Shown: positions 23,539 to 32,879 of the stretch, one piece after another
Layout: each line of letters starts with the position of its first letter
Numbering within the stretch: position 1 is the first letter of the stretch
NCBI GenBank assembly: GCA_040757035.1
Contig: JBFLYM010000002.1
Span: 1-64,000, forward strand
Length of the DNA: 64,000 nt
Reading direction: 5' to 3'
Source: JAHJBR01 sp040757035
Lineage (GTDB): Archaea; Micrarchaeota; Micrarchaeia; Anstonellales; Bilamarchaeaceae
Program-made: the position numbers and the translations under genes
The notes under the pieces: model-generated
The model's input: only the letters and a program-made list of their open reading frames with translations
Told to the model about the DNA's origin: nothing
Database searches by the model: none

Positions 23539-25293
23539 ATGAACGGGGCAGAACTTTTAACAAAAACGCTAATTGCGCATAATGTTAAGATAACATGGGG
23601 CATAACCGGAGGAGTGCTTATACCTTTATTTGACGCTATGCTTAACGAAAGCGACAACATAAAAAATATTCTTACAAGGCATGAACAAGGCGCAGTCCAT
23701 GCTGCTGAAGGATATTCACGCGCACTCGGAAAGCCAGGTGTGTGTATAGGAACGAGCGGTCCTGGAGCAACAAATTTAGTTACTGGAATAATGGACGCGT
23801 ATATGGATTCTGTTCCGATAATCGCATTGGGCGGACAGGTTGCAACCCATCTTATAGGAAATGACGCGTTCCAAGAAACCGATATGTATGGAATAACTAT
23901 GCCGATAACCAAGCATAGTTTTGCGCTCCGCGATTCCGATAAAATTGGAATCACGCTGACAAAGGCATTCAAAATCGCAACAGAAGGGAGACCTGGTCCT
24001 GTTTATATAGATATGCCTATAGATGTACTAAAAAAAGAAGTTGGATCTCATCATGCTCATTACGCCCATCATATAAAACAAGCGTATATTGAAGGATTTC
24101 AGCCAACGCTAATACCAAATCACAGACAAGTCGTACGCGCAGCAGAACTCATACTCAAAGCAGAGCGGCCAGTTCTTATTGCAGGCGGAGGAGTTATAAT
24201 CGCAAATGCATCAAATGAACTTGCAGAACTCGCAACCCTATTATTTATTCCTGTTGTGACTACGCTCCAAGGTAAAGGTTGTTTTGACGAAAGACATCCG
24301 CTCGCTTTAGGAGTTATTGGCATGCATGGAAAAAAAGTCGCCAACTACGCACAAATAAACGCAGATGTAATTATAGCAATAGGTACAAGATTTTCTGACA
24401 GAATTACCGGAAATCTTGCGAGTTATGCAGAACATGCGAAAGTTATACATGTGGATATTGATCCAGCAGAAATAGGCAAAAATGTAAAAGTTGAAGTACC
24501 TATTGTTGGCGATGCAAAAAATACTCTTATTGCGTTGATACAGGTTATAAAAAAATTGATGAGAAAAAATGAAAAAAATGCGTGGAGCGAAAAATTAATG
24601 CAGTTTAAAGAAATATGCGACAAGTGTATACTAATAGGTAAAATAGGCGGAAAGGAGGCTAATGTGCCTAATGTGCGGATTCATCCGCGGCAAATAATAG
24701 ATGTGTTGAATTTCGTGCTTAAAGAAGATGATATCGTAACCACCGGAGTTGGGCAGCATCAAATGTTTGCAATGCATTTTCTTAAGCGTTCGCGGCCAAG
24801 AACGTTTATATCATCTGGCGGTTCTGGAACAATGGGTTTTGGACTTCCTTCTGCAATGGGTGCGAAGATTGCGATGCCGAATAAAAACGTAATTAATATA
24901 GATGGCGATGGTTCGTTTCAGATGAACATTCAAGAACTTGGTACAATAAAAGAAAACAACATAAACATTACATCTATGATATTCAATAATTCGTACTTAG
25001 GAATGGTGCGCCAATGGCTTGAGATATTTTATGGAAAGAGATATGCGCAGGTAAATTTAGGTAAAAATATTCAATTCGCAAAAATAGCCGAAGCATATGG
25101 ACTTAATGGCGAAGTTGTTGAGCGCTCTTCTGAATTAAATGAAAAAATAAAAAATGCGATTAAATCAGATGTTGCCACTGTGTTAGATGTGCGCATAGAG
25201 GAAGAATCAAACATCCTTCCAATGCTGCCGCCAGGAGGCAATCTCAAACAAATGTTCGGTCCCTGCATAAAAGGACCTGATCAGTGGTTTTGA
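23539..25293 (+). CDS. ilvB: acetolactate synthase large subunit
   Basis: 584 residues. The catalytic Glu is in RHEQGAVHAAEGYSRA (~47). The TPP motif is GDGSFQMNIQELGTI...NN at ~450-480, and GTRFSDRITG is the central-domain signature. It condenses pyruvate units for branched-chain amino-acid synthesis. The small subunit follows with a TGATG overlap. Other ilv/leu genes are not in the window. A palindrome sits at the leaderless start. Confidence 0.95.
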   Translation: MNGAELLTKTLIAHNVKITWGITGGVLIPLFDAMLNESDNIKNILTRHEQGAVHAAEGYSRALGKPGVCIGTSGPGATNLVTGIMDAYMDSVPIIALGGQVATHLIGNDAFQETDMYGITMPITKHSFALRDSDKIGITLTKAFKIATEGRPGPVYIDMPIDVLKKEVGSHHAHYAHHIKQAYIEGFQPTLIPNHRQVVRAAELILKAERPVLIAGGGVIIANASNELAELATLLFIPVVTTLQGKGCFDERHPLALGVIGMHGKKVANYAQINADVIIAIGTRFSDRITGNLASYAEHAKVIHVDIDPAEIGKNVKVEVPIVGDAKNTLIALIQVIKKLMRKNEKNAWSEKLMQFKEICDKCILIGKIGGKEANVPNVRIHPRQIIDVLNFVLKEDDIVTTGVGQHQMFAMHFLKRSRPRTFISSGGSGTMGFGLPSAMGAKIAMPNKNVINIDGDGSFQMNIQELGTIKENNINITSMIFNNSYLGMVRQWLEIFYGKRYAQVNLGKNIQFAKIAEAYGLNGEVVERSSELNEKIKNAIKSDVATVLDVRIEEESNILPMLPPGGNLKQMFGPCIKGPDQWF

Positions 25294-25778
25294 TGGAGAA
25301 AAGGCATACTATTGCGATAACAGTGGAAGACCAGCCTGGCGTGCTAACGCGTATCGCAGGGCTTTTTTCGCGTAGAAGTTTTAATATAGACACTATCACA
25401 GTAGGCAAAAGCGAAAGAGAAGGAATAAGTAAAATGATAATTAGTGTAATTGGCGATGACCACGATCTTGAACAAATTGAAAAACAAATAAACAAACTCA
25501 TAGACACAATAAAAGTAAGCGAAATGCCTGAGAAAAGTGCATTTATCGCTGAATTATGCATGATAAAGGTTGCGGTTTCGGACAAAAAAATTAAAGATGA
25601 TATATTTAGTTATGCGAGCGTATACAATGCAAAAATTGTTGGAATGACGAATAAAACTATGACCATGTACATAGTCGGCGAACCTGAAAATATTGAATCA
25701 TATATCAGGCTTATGAGTCAATTCGGAATAAAAGAGATAAGCAGAACAGGAATTACAGCGATTTCAAAGGATTGGTAA
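25293..25778 (+). CDS. ilvN: acetolactate synthase small (regulatory) subunit
   Basis: 161 residues from ATG 25293, overlapping the ilvB stop. The N-terminal ACT domain reads HTIAITVEDQPGVLTRIAGLFSRRSFNIDTITVG, followed by the C-terminal ACT-like domain (EISRTGITAISKDW at the end). It confers valine feedback control and stimulates IlvB. Confidence 0.93.
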   Translation: MEKRHTIAITVEDQPGVLTRIAGLFSRRSFNIDTITVGKSEREGISKMIISVIGDDHDLEQIEKQINKLIDTIKVSEMPEKSAFIAELCMIKVAVSDKKIKDDIFSYASVYNAKIVGMTNKTMTMYIVGEPENIESYIRLMSQFGIKEISRTGITAISKDW

Positions 25779-25786
25779 TATACATA

Positions 25787-25814
25787 TATGCGATCGATTT
25801 AGCGGCTCAGTAAA
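25787..25814 (+). repeat. degenerate tail of the 97-nt element
   Basis: TATATGCGATC followed by GATTTAGCGGCTCAGTAA resembles stem 2 of the element with its loop shortened. The same TTTAGCGGCTCAGTAAA tail recurs at 28622. It starts 9 bases past the ilvN stop. The rest of the gap to 25947 shows no gene. Confidence 0.5.
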
Positions 25815-25947
25815 AAACAAAGGTTTTATGAAAAAAGCGAAGAAACTCGTTCGATTGTTACTACTATTGAGCAATAAAATTTCCAGCTATTATAAACTCG
25901 TATTTATAGAATTTGCGAAAAATCCATCATCCTAGAGGAACGAGGTG

Positions 25948-27198
25948 TTATCTCGACATCCACTTCCAAGCTGGTTCAATTACTATTCTTTTCTTATCTA
26001 TTTCTAATTTATCTTCTTGATCGAGCGTTATTATTATTCCTTCTTTCAAATTGTATCTATCTAATGCTTCCAAAAGCCCGCCCAGCTCCCGATCTTTATT
26101 CTCATCTCCAACCTTAAAACAAACCTGCACTGCGAAAATTATCTTGTTGGCATCTTTGACCAGGAAATCGCATTCGCGCTTGCCTTTAAAATAATAAATA
26201 TTTCTATATTTTTTTCTGAGATGCACATAAACAAGGTTTTCCAATAGTCTTCCCTTATCTTCAGATAGCGAAGTTGAGTTTATTCTTGATAATCCGTTGT
26301 CTATGGAGTATAATTTTTTTGGATTTACTAATTGTTTTCTCATTGAATAATCAAATCGAGGAACCGTAAACGCAAGATAACTATCTTCAAAAAACGAAAT
26401 GAAAGAAATAACACTATTGACCGAACCCAGTTCGAATATTTTCTTAAGAGAATTGTAGCTAAATTCCTTTCCAAAATTTGATAGAATGTACAGTGCCATT
26501 TCATTTAAGGTTTTCAAATTCCTTATTTTGTGCCTTATAGATATATCTCTTGCGACAATATCGCCCAGCAAATGCCTGAGAACCTCGGGGTTTCGTTCTT
26601 TTAGATATTCCGGAAAGCCGCCGTTCCTTAGGTATTCCTCAAACGAATCCACGTCCGGATTCTGTTTCGTAAATTCTAAAAATTCAATATAAGAGAAGGG
26701 GTATAATTCATAAGTTAAGTGTCTGCCTGTCAAACGCGTTCCCAATTCTTTGCTTAGTAATGAAGCGTTGGAACCAGTTATAACAACATATTTTTTCTTT
26801 TCCAGGAGAGATCTTATATAGAGTTCCCATTTGTCCACGCTCTGTATCTCATCAAAAAAATAACAATTCTGTTCCCCTAATTCTTCTTTAAAAGCCTCAT
26901 CCAATCGCTGGAAGTCATTCAGTCCGAAACCAAATGCACGTGGGTCGTCGAAGTCGAAATAATAAAACGACTGATATTTCTTCATTAATTGGCGCATTAG
27001 TGTACTCTTGCCGCATCGTCTTATCCCAGAGATAATTATCGCAAAATTGGTAATTACTGGCATCTCTTTTAATTTTTCCCGTTCTACTCCATAATCCCGT
27101 TGTTTGAACTCTTTATTTTGGGATCGTACAATTTCCTTTAGAACATCCTTTAATATCATGGATGTAGTTTCTACATCTCTCTTTATAAATGTTTTCAT
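25948..27198 (-). CDS. AAA_14/DUF4143 ATPase
   Basis: 416 residues. Walker A IISGIRRCGKSTLM at ~57-70, Walker B YFFDEIQ at ~108-114, VITGSNASLLSKELGTRLTGR and YPFSYIEFL place it in the AAA_14-DUF4143 family. Near the end IYYFKGKRECDFLVKDA and AVQVCF fit the nuclease-like domain; it ends PAWKWMSR, like the WKWLL ends of its relatives. Upstream are the dyads ATAGTG-CA-CACTAT and TCATTG-G-CAATGA (27201-27230), possible operators. The next gene upstream is another ATPase. Confidence 0.85.
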   Translation of the reverse strand: MKTFIKRDVETTSMILKDVLKEIVRSQNKEFKQRDYGVEREKLKEMPVITNFAIIISGIRRCGKSTLMRQLMKKYQSFYYFDFDDPRAFGFGLNDFQRLDEAFKEELGEQNCYFFDEIQSVDKWELYIRSLLEKKKYVVITGSNASLLSKELGTRLTGRHLTYELYPFSYIEFLEFTKQNPDVDSFEEYLRNGGFPEYLKERNPEVLRHLLGDIVARDISIRHKIRNLKTLNEMALYILSNFGKEFSYNSLKKIFELGSVNSVISFISFFEDSYLAFTVPRFDYSMRKQLVNPKKLYSIDNGLSRINSTSLSEDKGRLLENLVYVHLRKKYRNIYYFKGKRECDFLVKDANKIIFAVQVCFKVGDENKDRELGGLLEALDRYNLKEGIIITLDQEDKLEIDKKRIVIEPAWKWMSR

Positions 27199-27251
27199 TG
27201 ATAGTGCACACTATTGCTCATTGGCAATGAAATGGTGCTTACTTAATAATA

Positions 27252-27294
27252 TTCTTTTCCGATGCGATTAACCGCGCATGCAAATATTCCATTT
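27252..27294. repeat. 43-nt exact copy of an internal aguB segment
   Basis: Identical to 28812-28854 within the N-carbamoylputrescine amidase gene. It lies 25 bp past the stop of the ATPase at 27319, between two ATPase genes. Confidence 0.9.
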
Positions 27295-27318
27295 CATTGA
27301 TTATATTTATCTCTAGCG

Positions 27319-28401
27319 CTACAAACCCTGATCGCGTCTCACAGCCGAAAACTTCAAGGCTTCTTTTATAATTGGGTCTCCGAGATTGTATTTTCCCCCT
27401 TTTTCTTCTATGAACCCATATTCCTGCAGCTGATCAAGAAGATTGGAAAGCCTGCTATCTGGAATTGGTTGACCTGATTTCGCTATGATAAAATTTTTTA
27501 TTTCGTTCCATGAAAGCGGCTCTTGGCTGAGAGACGCCAATATAAACAGATAGCGCTCCTTTGCCGCGATTCTCATGTTTAGGAACTCCTTAAGTTCAGC
27601 CGCTATAATCTTTGAGCTGTCTTTTAGTGTTTTTGAAAGAGCAACTTCATGGAACAATTCCTGCCTATAAAAACCATAATAAGTAAGCCAGCCAATCACA
27701 CCGTCAAGCTTATCAACCGCTGTTTCAATTTCATTTTCTCGAATATTTATTTTCAACTGAGCAAAACCGGTCCTTAAAAACGTGATAGAATCCTTGCGTT
27801 CCAGCCTCCTTAAATTTATCACTTTTTTTGGCCGCCCATACAGTAGGCTCCCGATCTCGGAGCCTATAAACTTGTCCAATATGCCTATTTCGGAACCGGC
27901 AAGTATGATTTTTATTCTTTTTAGTCTATCGTAGATGAAAGCCAAGAAACGGTCAAATCCTGAGGGTTTTAGAAGCTGAACTTCGTCAATAAAAAGGCAG
28001 AAAAAATCATTTCTATCCTCCATCATCTTATCAATTCTTTTTGCCAACTCGCTCAGGCCCTTTTCTTCCCTAAAGCTTAATTTTACATAAATATCCAGGC
28101 CTTCAAGATAGGATTTCGCTTTCTCGTACATGCTTATACTTCTTAGAAAATCGTAAAATGTCCTTCCAATATGTTCATAAACTGCTTTCCTCCCCTTCGC
28201 AATTTCCCTAGAATCGATAAAAAGCTTTGGATGTTTGATTTCGCTGTAAACTACATTCATTAAACTAGTCTTGCCTGTTCTTCGCAATCCGCGCAACACT
28301 ATGAGCCGCTGCTGTTCGAGTACCCTTTCTATTTCCGCACATTCCTTATCGAAACCGAACAAATCTTTTCTGCTCGTCTTTGGTGTGATGTCAAAGTACA
28401 T
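27319..28401 (-). CDS. archaeal ATPase (ATPase_2/PF01637-like) with winged helix
   Basis: 360 residues. Walker A VLRGLRRTGKTSLM at ~35-48 and Walker B FCLFIDEVQLL at ~135-145 are followed by a winged helix at ~290-340 ('SRLSNLLDQLQEYGFIEE'). This is the archaeal ATPase_2 branch of STAND-like NTPases, distinct from the AAA_14 members. No nuclease-like tail is present. Two tandem palindromes lie upstream of ATG 28401. Function unknown. Confidence 0.8.
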   Translation of the reverse strand: MYFDITPKTSRKDLFGFDKECAEIERVLEQQRLIVLRGLRRTGKTSLMNVVYSEIKHPKLFIDSREIAKGRKAVYEHIGRTFYDFLRSISMYEKAKSYLEGLDIYVKLSFREEKGLSELAKRIDKMMEDRNDFFCLFIDEVQLLKPSGFDRFLAFIYDRLKRIKIILAGSEIGILDKFIGSEIGSLLYGRPKKVINLRRLERKDSITFLRTGFAQLKINIRENEIETAVDKLDGVIGWLTYYGFYRQELFHEVALSKTLKDSSKIIAAELKEFLNMRIAAKERYLFILASLSQEPLSWNEIKNFIIAKSGQPIPDSRLSNLLDQLQEYGFIEEKGGKYNLGDPIIKEALKFSAVRRDQGL

Positions 28402-28431
28402 GAAGAACGTTTAAGTGGAAAGGCTTTTAAT

Positions 28432-28466
28432 ACTAACGGGGCGTTAGTTACTAACGGGACGTTAGT
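28432..28466. promoter_or_regulatory. tandem operator ACTAACGGG(G/A)CGTTAGT x2
   Basis: Two 17-bp palindromes separated by one base, 31 bp upstream of ATG 28401. Each has perfect ACTAACG/CGTTAGT arms. They are likely bound by a dimeric HTH regulator, possibly the ATPase's own winged helix (inference). Confidence 0.65.
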
Positions 28467-28479
28467 AATTGTATGCTAA

Positions 28480-28626
28480 TTATATGAAACTAAATCGAAA
28501 GGCATACCTTTTGAGATAGATACAACTACTGTAGATCAAATGACCGTAATGGCAGAGCCAATAAACCAAAAATATATCGATGAAGTGCTCAAGATTTCTC
28601 AAATTTCTGGATTTAGCTCGATTTAG
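28480..28626 (+). pseudogene. ORF remnant without start codon
   Basis: An open stretch of 48 codons runs from after TAA 28477 to TAG 28624, including GIPFEIDTTTVDQMTVMAEP and KYIDEVLKISQISGF. The composition looks protein-like, but there is no start codon or ribosome site. It may be the 3' remnant of a displaced gene, lying between aguB and the ATPase. Family not recognised. Confidence 0.4.
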
Positions 28627-28638
28627 CGGCTCAGTAAA
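28619..28638 (+). repeat. tail variant of the 97-nt element at the aguB stop
   Basis: CGATTTAGCGGCTCAGTAAA is identical to 25796-25815 after ilvN. On the minus strand it encodes the last residues LLSR and the stop of aguB. Confidence 0.6.
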
Positions 28639-29501
28639 TGAGTATAACATTCAGATCTGCGATTATTGAGGAATTGCCAGCCGTTTCTTATTTTTTTACA
28701 CATGGTTAAATCAACAACCGCAATAGAAGTGGTTTCGTTTCTACCAGCGCGCTTTATTATTTTGCCAAACGCATCGCATACGAACGAACCACCCCAAAAA
28801 GTTATTCTATCTTCTTTTCCGATGCGATTAACCGCGCATGCAAATATTCCATTTGCAATACAATGTCCGCGCATTACATTTTCCCACGCGCTTTTCCAAT
28901 TACCTTCGGTTTGTTTTATTCCTTTTATCGTACCTATTGCGGTGGGATAAAATATGATGTCCGCTTTCATAAGCGCGCTTATTCTTGCGGCTTCTGGAAA
29001 CCATTGGTCATAGCATATAAGTACGCCAATATTTCCATAATTTGTTTTGAACACTTTGAATTCTTCTCCGGGCGCAAAATAGTCCTTTTCCCAATAGCAT
29101 TCATCATATGGGATGTGAACTTTGCGGTATTTTCCTATTATGTTTCCGTTCTGGTCAAAAATTATAGAAGTGTTATATATTCTTTCGCCCGCTTTTTCGC
29201 ATACCGAACCGCCTACGAGTATTATATTGTTATCACGCGCCGCTTTCGCAAGCGCATCTATAATTCTTTCAAAATTATCAGTGTATTCCGCGGTATATTT
29301 CGCGCGCTCATTTGTTTTTTTATATTGTGCGAAATATTTTGAAGCGAAAAGTTCAGGGAGACAAACAATGTTTGCGCCTTTTTTTGAGGCCATTGCGATT
29401 TGTTTTACAGTACGCGCCAAATTTTCAGTAACGCTGTTGGACATACGCATTTGTATTAACCCTATCTTTGTCTTTCTTTTAGTTAACTCTAAGCGTTTGA
29501 T
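28623..29501 (-). CDS. aguB: N-carbamoylputrescine amidase (nitrilase family)
   Basis: 292 residues from ATG 29501; an open frame extends to 29576. The catalytic triad is visible as Glu in CLPELF, Lys in YRKVHIP and Cys in VLICYDQWFPEAAR. YDECYWEKDYFAPG matches AguB. The enzyme converts N-carbamoylputrescine to putrescine, fitting the arginine decarboxylase at 59768 and the carboxyspermidine genes at 53.5-55.9 kb. An internal 43-nt piece (28812-28854) is duplicated 1.5 kb downstream. Confidence 0.88.
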   Translation of the reverse strand: MKRLELTKRKTKIGLIQMRMSNSVTENLARTVKQIAMASKKGANIVCLPELFASKYFAQYKKTNERAKYTAEYTDNFERIIDALAKAARDNNIILVGGSVCEKAGERIYNTSIIFDQNGNIIGKYRKVHIPYDECYWEKDYFAPGEEFKVFKTNYGNIGVLICYDQWFPEAARISALMKADIIFYPTAIGTIKGIKQTEGNWKSAWENVMRGHCIANGIFACAVNRIGKEDRITFWGGSFVCDAFGKIIKRAGRNETTSIAVVDLTMCKKIRNGWQFLNNRRSECYTHLLSR

Positions 29502-29606
29502 CATACAAATCCGCATATTTTCTCTTAAGCTCCTCAAAAAATTATTTTCATAATAGTTTATAAGGCTTCCGCACATTCCCTTCCATTCCTTGCTGTAGTG
29601 AGCAAC

Positions 29607-29627
29607 CCTATCCTCTTTTAAGATAGG
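29607..29627. terminator. hairpin with T-rich flank between patatin and aguB
   Basis: CCTATC and GATAGG form a stem with a nine-base loop. ATTATTTTT follows on the plus strand. Both neighbouring genes run on the minus strand, so a terminator role is only tentative. Confidence 0.35.
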
Positions 29628-29679
29628 ATTATTTTTCTACTCCTTATCTGTTCTATAATGATTCTCAGTTTATCATTAC

Positions 29680-30861
29680 CTACTGAATTATTCCGAATGC
29701 CCTAAGGAAATCTAATGCAGCACTCTTTCCTGCTTCCCATGCAAGCGGGAGTTTCTCAAAATCAGTGAGTCCAATGTCCCATATACCTCTACCTATTTGG
29801 CAATGAATTGTGTTGAAAGGAAGCGATCTCATCATGGTTGTATCCATCTGTCCACGGGTAGCGATGTTAGTTTGCATAGAAAGTGCATTTCTTATCCTAT
29901 TCCACCAAGCGTGGAGATCGATTTCACGGTGACCTGGGAAAGCAGTACAAAGATCTATGACAATGTCGTTTGGCATCATATTAGCAAGTAATATGCCTAA
30001 TGGATAGTTGTACATATATCCGCCATCAAAAAGAGCGCCGCGTTCTGTAGCTTGTACGGGATACAATGAAACTATTCCATCTCCTTCTCTAATTGCCTGA
30101 AATGTTTCGCCGTGCGGACATCTCAAATTCTCAAATATTGGTAAGGACATTGATGCGTAAAGCGCCTCATATATTTTGAATCGTGGACTATACTCTGAAG
30201 AAAGAACAATTTTTTCAAAACTAGATACCTCATCATCGCGCATTGAATTCATAAGGGTCGCCATTATATACAGACCCGGAATATCTTCCATTGTTTTATT
30301 TCCGTATTTTTGATCAAGTATTTCATCTATAAACATCATTATTTTATCGCCCTTGAGGGGAGGAAAAAAAAACTCTTTAAAATTTAGATCCCACATTAGA
30401 GCGCGCAGCAATTTCGCATTAAATACTTCCTTTACAACATCAAAATCGCATCCCATCTTGATTAACAACCCTGCAAGCGCGCCGCCAGAAGTACCAGCTA
30501 TATTTGTTATTGGAATGTTATGTTCATACAGAGTATTTACGAGTGCGAGAAATGCAAAAAATTTTATCCCAGCGCCACTCAATGCCAAATGGATGTTTAC
30601 TTTATCCAGATCAACGTTATTGTCAAGTTGCGTGGCATCTCCTAAGTAGAATATGTCTCCGCCAGTAATTAACTCTCTATGCCCGTTGAATTCGTTACGT
30701 GGTAAATTATGGTTTTTGAACACATCATAAAACTCTTTAATATTGGCGGTTTTCGCGAGCCGATCGGGTGCTTCAGAATATCTATTAGACACTGCATTAT
30801 TCCCTATTTCTTTTGCTGCACGCCGTATAATTTTATCTGGAAAAAGTACTGGGTATAACAT
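29680..30861 (-). CDS. patatin-like phospholipase
   Basis: 393 residues. LALSGAGIKFFAFLALV holds the oxyanion motif, GTSGGALAG the nucleophilic Ser (~125), and FDGGYMYNYP the catalytic Asp (~283). Patatin enzymes are lipid acyl hydrolases using a Ser-Asp dyad. No signal peptide is seen, so it is likely cytoplasmic or membrane-associated. It is divergent from the helical protein at 31046; with lipids of archaea being ethers, the physiological substrate is unclear. Confidence 0.85.
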   Translation of the reverse strand: MLYPVLFPDKIIRRAAKEIGNNAVSNRYSEAPDRLAKTANIKEFYDVFKNHNLPRNEFNGHRELITGGDIFYLGDATQLDNNVDLDKVNIHLALSGAGIKFFAFLALVNTLYEHNIPITNIAGTSGGALAGLLIKMGCDFDVVKEVFNAKLLRALMWDLNFKEFFFPPLKGDKIMMFIDEILDQKYGNKTMEDIPGLYIMATLMNSMRDDEVSSFEKIVLSSEYSPRFKIYEALYASMSLPIFENLRCPHGETFQAIREGDGIVSLYPVQATERGALFDGGYMYNYPLGILLANMMPNDIVIDLCTAFPGHREIDLHAWWNRIRNALSMQTNIATRGQMDTTMMRSLPFNTIHCQIGRGIWDIGLTDFEKLPLAWEAGKSAALDFLRAFGIIQ

Positions 30862-31045
30862 ACTAGATACCTTGTGTTATTGACACTATGTGATGAACAA
30901 GATAAATGGCACATATTCTCACTATAGCGAACATAATATCCCGCAAAATATAACGCACATAAAGAATTTAAATCTTTGTGTGTATTTATGTATATATACA
31001 CATACATATTCTTATAAAATGAAAAATTGATGATGTGATAGATAT

Positions 31046-32854
31046 ATGATAGAAGGAGAAATATCAGAATTACGAAAAAAAATTGCCACCATCGCAACAC
31101 TAGCTATAACTGATATAGCTAAAATCCAAGGAGAAATAAAAAGTGATATAGAAAAGTTGCCAGAGACAGATTCACAAAGAAACACATTATCTAATGCACT
31201 TGATGAGGCAGTACGCAATCGAATTAAAACTGAACTAAATTTTGAAAAATCATTAGCATCTAATATTCTACAAAAGGTGGTAACAGAGATACGCAAGAAT
31301 TTTGAATTGAACGCTGAGCTACTTTTTATCCTTGATATCGAATTAGACGAAGGAATTAAATCTGAAATAGAAAAAATTATCCGGAGTACAGATCCACCTT
31401 TTAAAAAAGGCCTTAAACTATATACTCGGTGGAGTATATTAACAAAACTTGGAATACCTGGCGACACAACTGGATCAATTAACGAGCGTATTACCCCCGA
31501 AGCAAGCAAATTACTCACACAATTAATTGCAGAAGCAGAACCAAAAGTGACCAACGCAATAAATGAAAACTCGGTATCGAAAAATGAAGAAGTGCTTAGA
31601 TATTTTCCTCTTATTATAAAACTCAATGGAATAGTTAAAGGAGATAAAGAAAAAGAAATAAATAAAACAATATCAGAACAAATAACAAAGTTATTTGAAA
31701 TTGTACAAAAAGAAGACAATATCAATAAAACAGAAATAATTTCTCAGTTTGTTGGTTTGATTCCATCATTACATGGAAAAAAAGAACTTATGGGTATATT
31801 TCTACATCTATATGAAAAAAAGATAGATATTACTCCGATTCCAGAAGATAGAAAAAAGTTCATTGAGACTTTTAAGACTTGGAATGTTGAAATTAAAGAT
31901 TTAGCAATATCAGGAGAAGAAAAAAACAAATTGATTATATATCTCTGTGAAAAAATAATAAAAGAGTGTGATATACAATCTAATTCAGACTTATCTTCAT
32001 ATGCTAATAAAATACCAGCGATTTATAAGGTCTTGGAAGTATTGAAATCTATTACCGGAGAGGCAAGAAGTTTAACCACACAATTAATTGCAGAAGCAGA
32101 AACAAAAATAGATGAAATTGCTGCAAAAGTGTTTGATTTAATACAAAAAGATGTTGATAAAAACTCCAATATAGAAGTACAGAAAAAAATTAGACTGCTG
32201 TTTGATGTAATAGAAAATGCACAAGAATTTGTTGAAAAATACGAATCAAAAATACAAGGCCAATTAATAGATGTATATATAAATGCTATTTGTTCTCGTG
32301 TTCTGCAACAAGGATCAGTTAGCGGAAGGCTTAACGATCCGGATGCATTCCTTTTTGTAGCTATTAGAGATGTTATAGACCAATTATTACCAAATCTTTA
32401 TAAATTCTATAAATGCCACCCTGAGATAGCTTCTCCTGCAGTGTATGCAGTTGAAGAAGACATTGAAACATTATATAAATTATATGTACAATCTAAATGG
32501 GCAGAAAAAAGAGATGAGTTAAAAAATGGACAACAAGCAAGTTGTTGGGTATCAACTGAAGGATTAGAAAAGATAATTAGGGAAGAAATTGACCCTAAGA
32601 TTGCTAAACAGGATATGCAAGAGATTAAAGAATTGCTTGCCAGATGTAAATATGCAATAACGAGATATTGTTTGGATTTTGATAAACGAATGACGACAGT
32701 TGAAGCGATACAAAACGATATAATGACTAAAACTGATGCACAACCGCTTGAGCCAACAAAAGTTCGTGAATTGATTTTGAGGATTATTAATGGCCAAAAA
32801 ACTTTGCAACTTAGTGTTGTAAGTCAACTAATTACGCAAAAGTTAGTAAGATAA
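31046..32854 (+). CDS. large helical/coiled-coil protein with internal repeat
   Basis: 602 residues, almost entirely helical, rich in Lys, Glu and Ile, without signal peptide or membrane segment. A duplicated segment is visible: ASKLLTQLIAEAEPKVTNAI (~150) and ARSLTTQLIAEAETKIDEIA (~345), suggesting two homologous halves. It starts at ATG 31046 after an AT-rich promoter. I recognise no family. Its size and helicity would suit a scaffold or cytoskeletal-type protein, but that is speculation. Confidence 0.6.
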   Translation: MIEGEISELRKKIATIATLAITDIAKIQGEIKSDIEKLPETDSQRNTLSNALDEAVRNRIKTELNFEKSLASNILQKVVTEIRKNFELNAELLFILDIELDEGIKSEIEKIIRSTDPPFKKGLKLYTRWSILTKLGIPGDTTGSINERITPEASKLLTQLIAEAEPKVTNAINENSVSKNEEVLRYFPLIIKLNGIVKGDKEKEINKTISEQITKLFEIVQKEDNINKTEIISQFVGLIPSLHGKKELMGIFLHLYEKKIDITPIPEDRKKFIETFKTWNVEIKDLAISGEEKNKLIIYLCEKIIKECDIQSNSDLSSYANKIPAIYKVLEVLKSITGEARSLTTQLIAEAETKIDEIAAKVFDLIQKDVDKNSNIEVQKKIRLLFDVIENAQEFVEKYESKIQGQLIDVYINAICSRVLQQGSVSGRLNDPDAFLFVAIRDVIDQLLPNLYKFYKCHPEIASPAVYAVEEDIETLYKLYVQSKWAEKRDELKNGQQASCWVSTEGLEKIIREEIDPKIAKQDMQEIKELLARCKYAITRYCLDFDKRMTTVEAIQNDIMTKTDAQPLEPTKVRELILRIINGQKTLQLSVVSQLITQKLVR

Positions 32855-32879
32855 AAATAAGTATGACTTGTTTTGTTAT

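Noticed and set aside
25902..25920. 19-nt ATTTATAGAATTTGCGAAA shared with 62293-62311
   Set aside because: Two AT-rich intergenic copies without structure or extension; possibly a small repeat remnant but nothing more can be supported.
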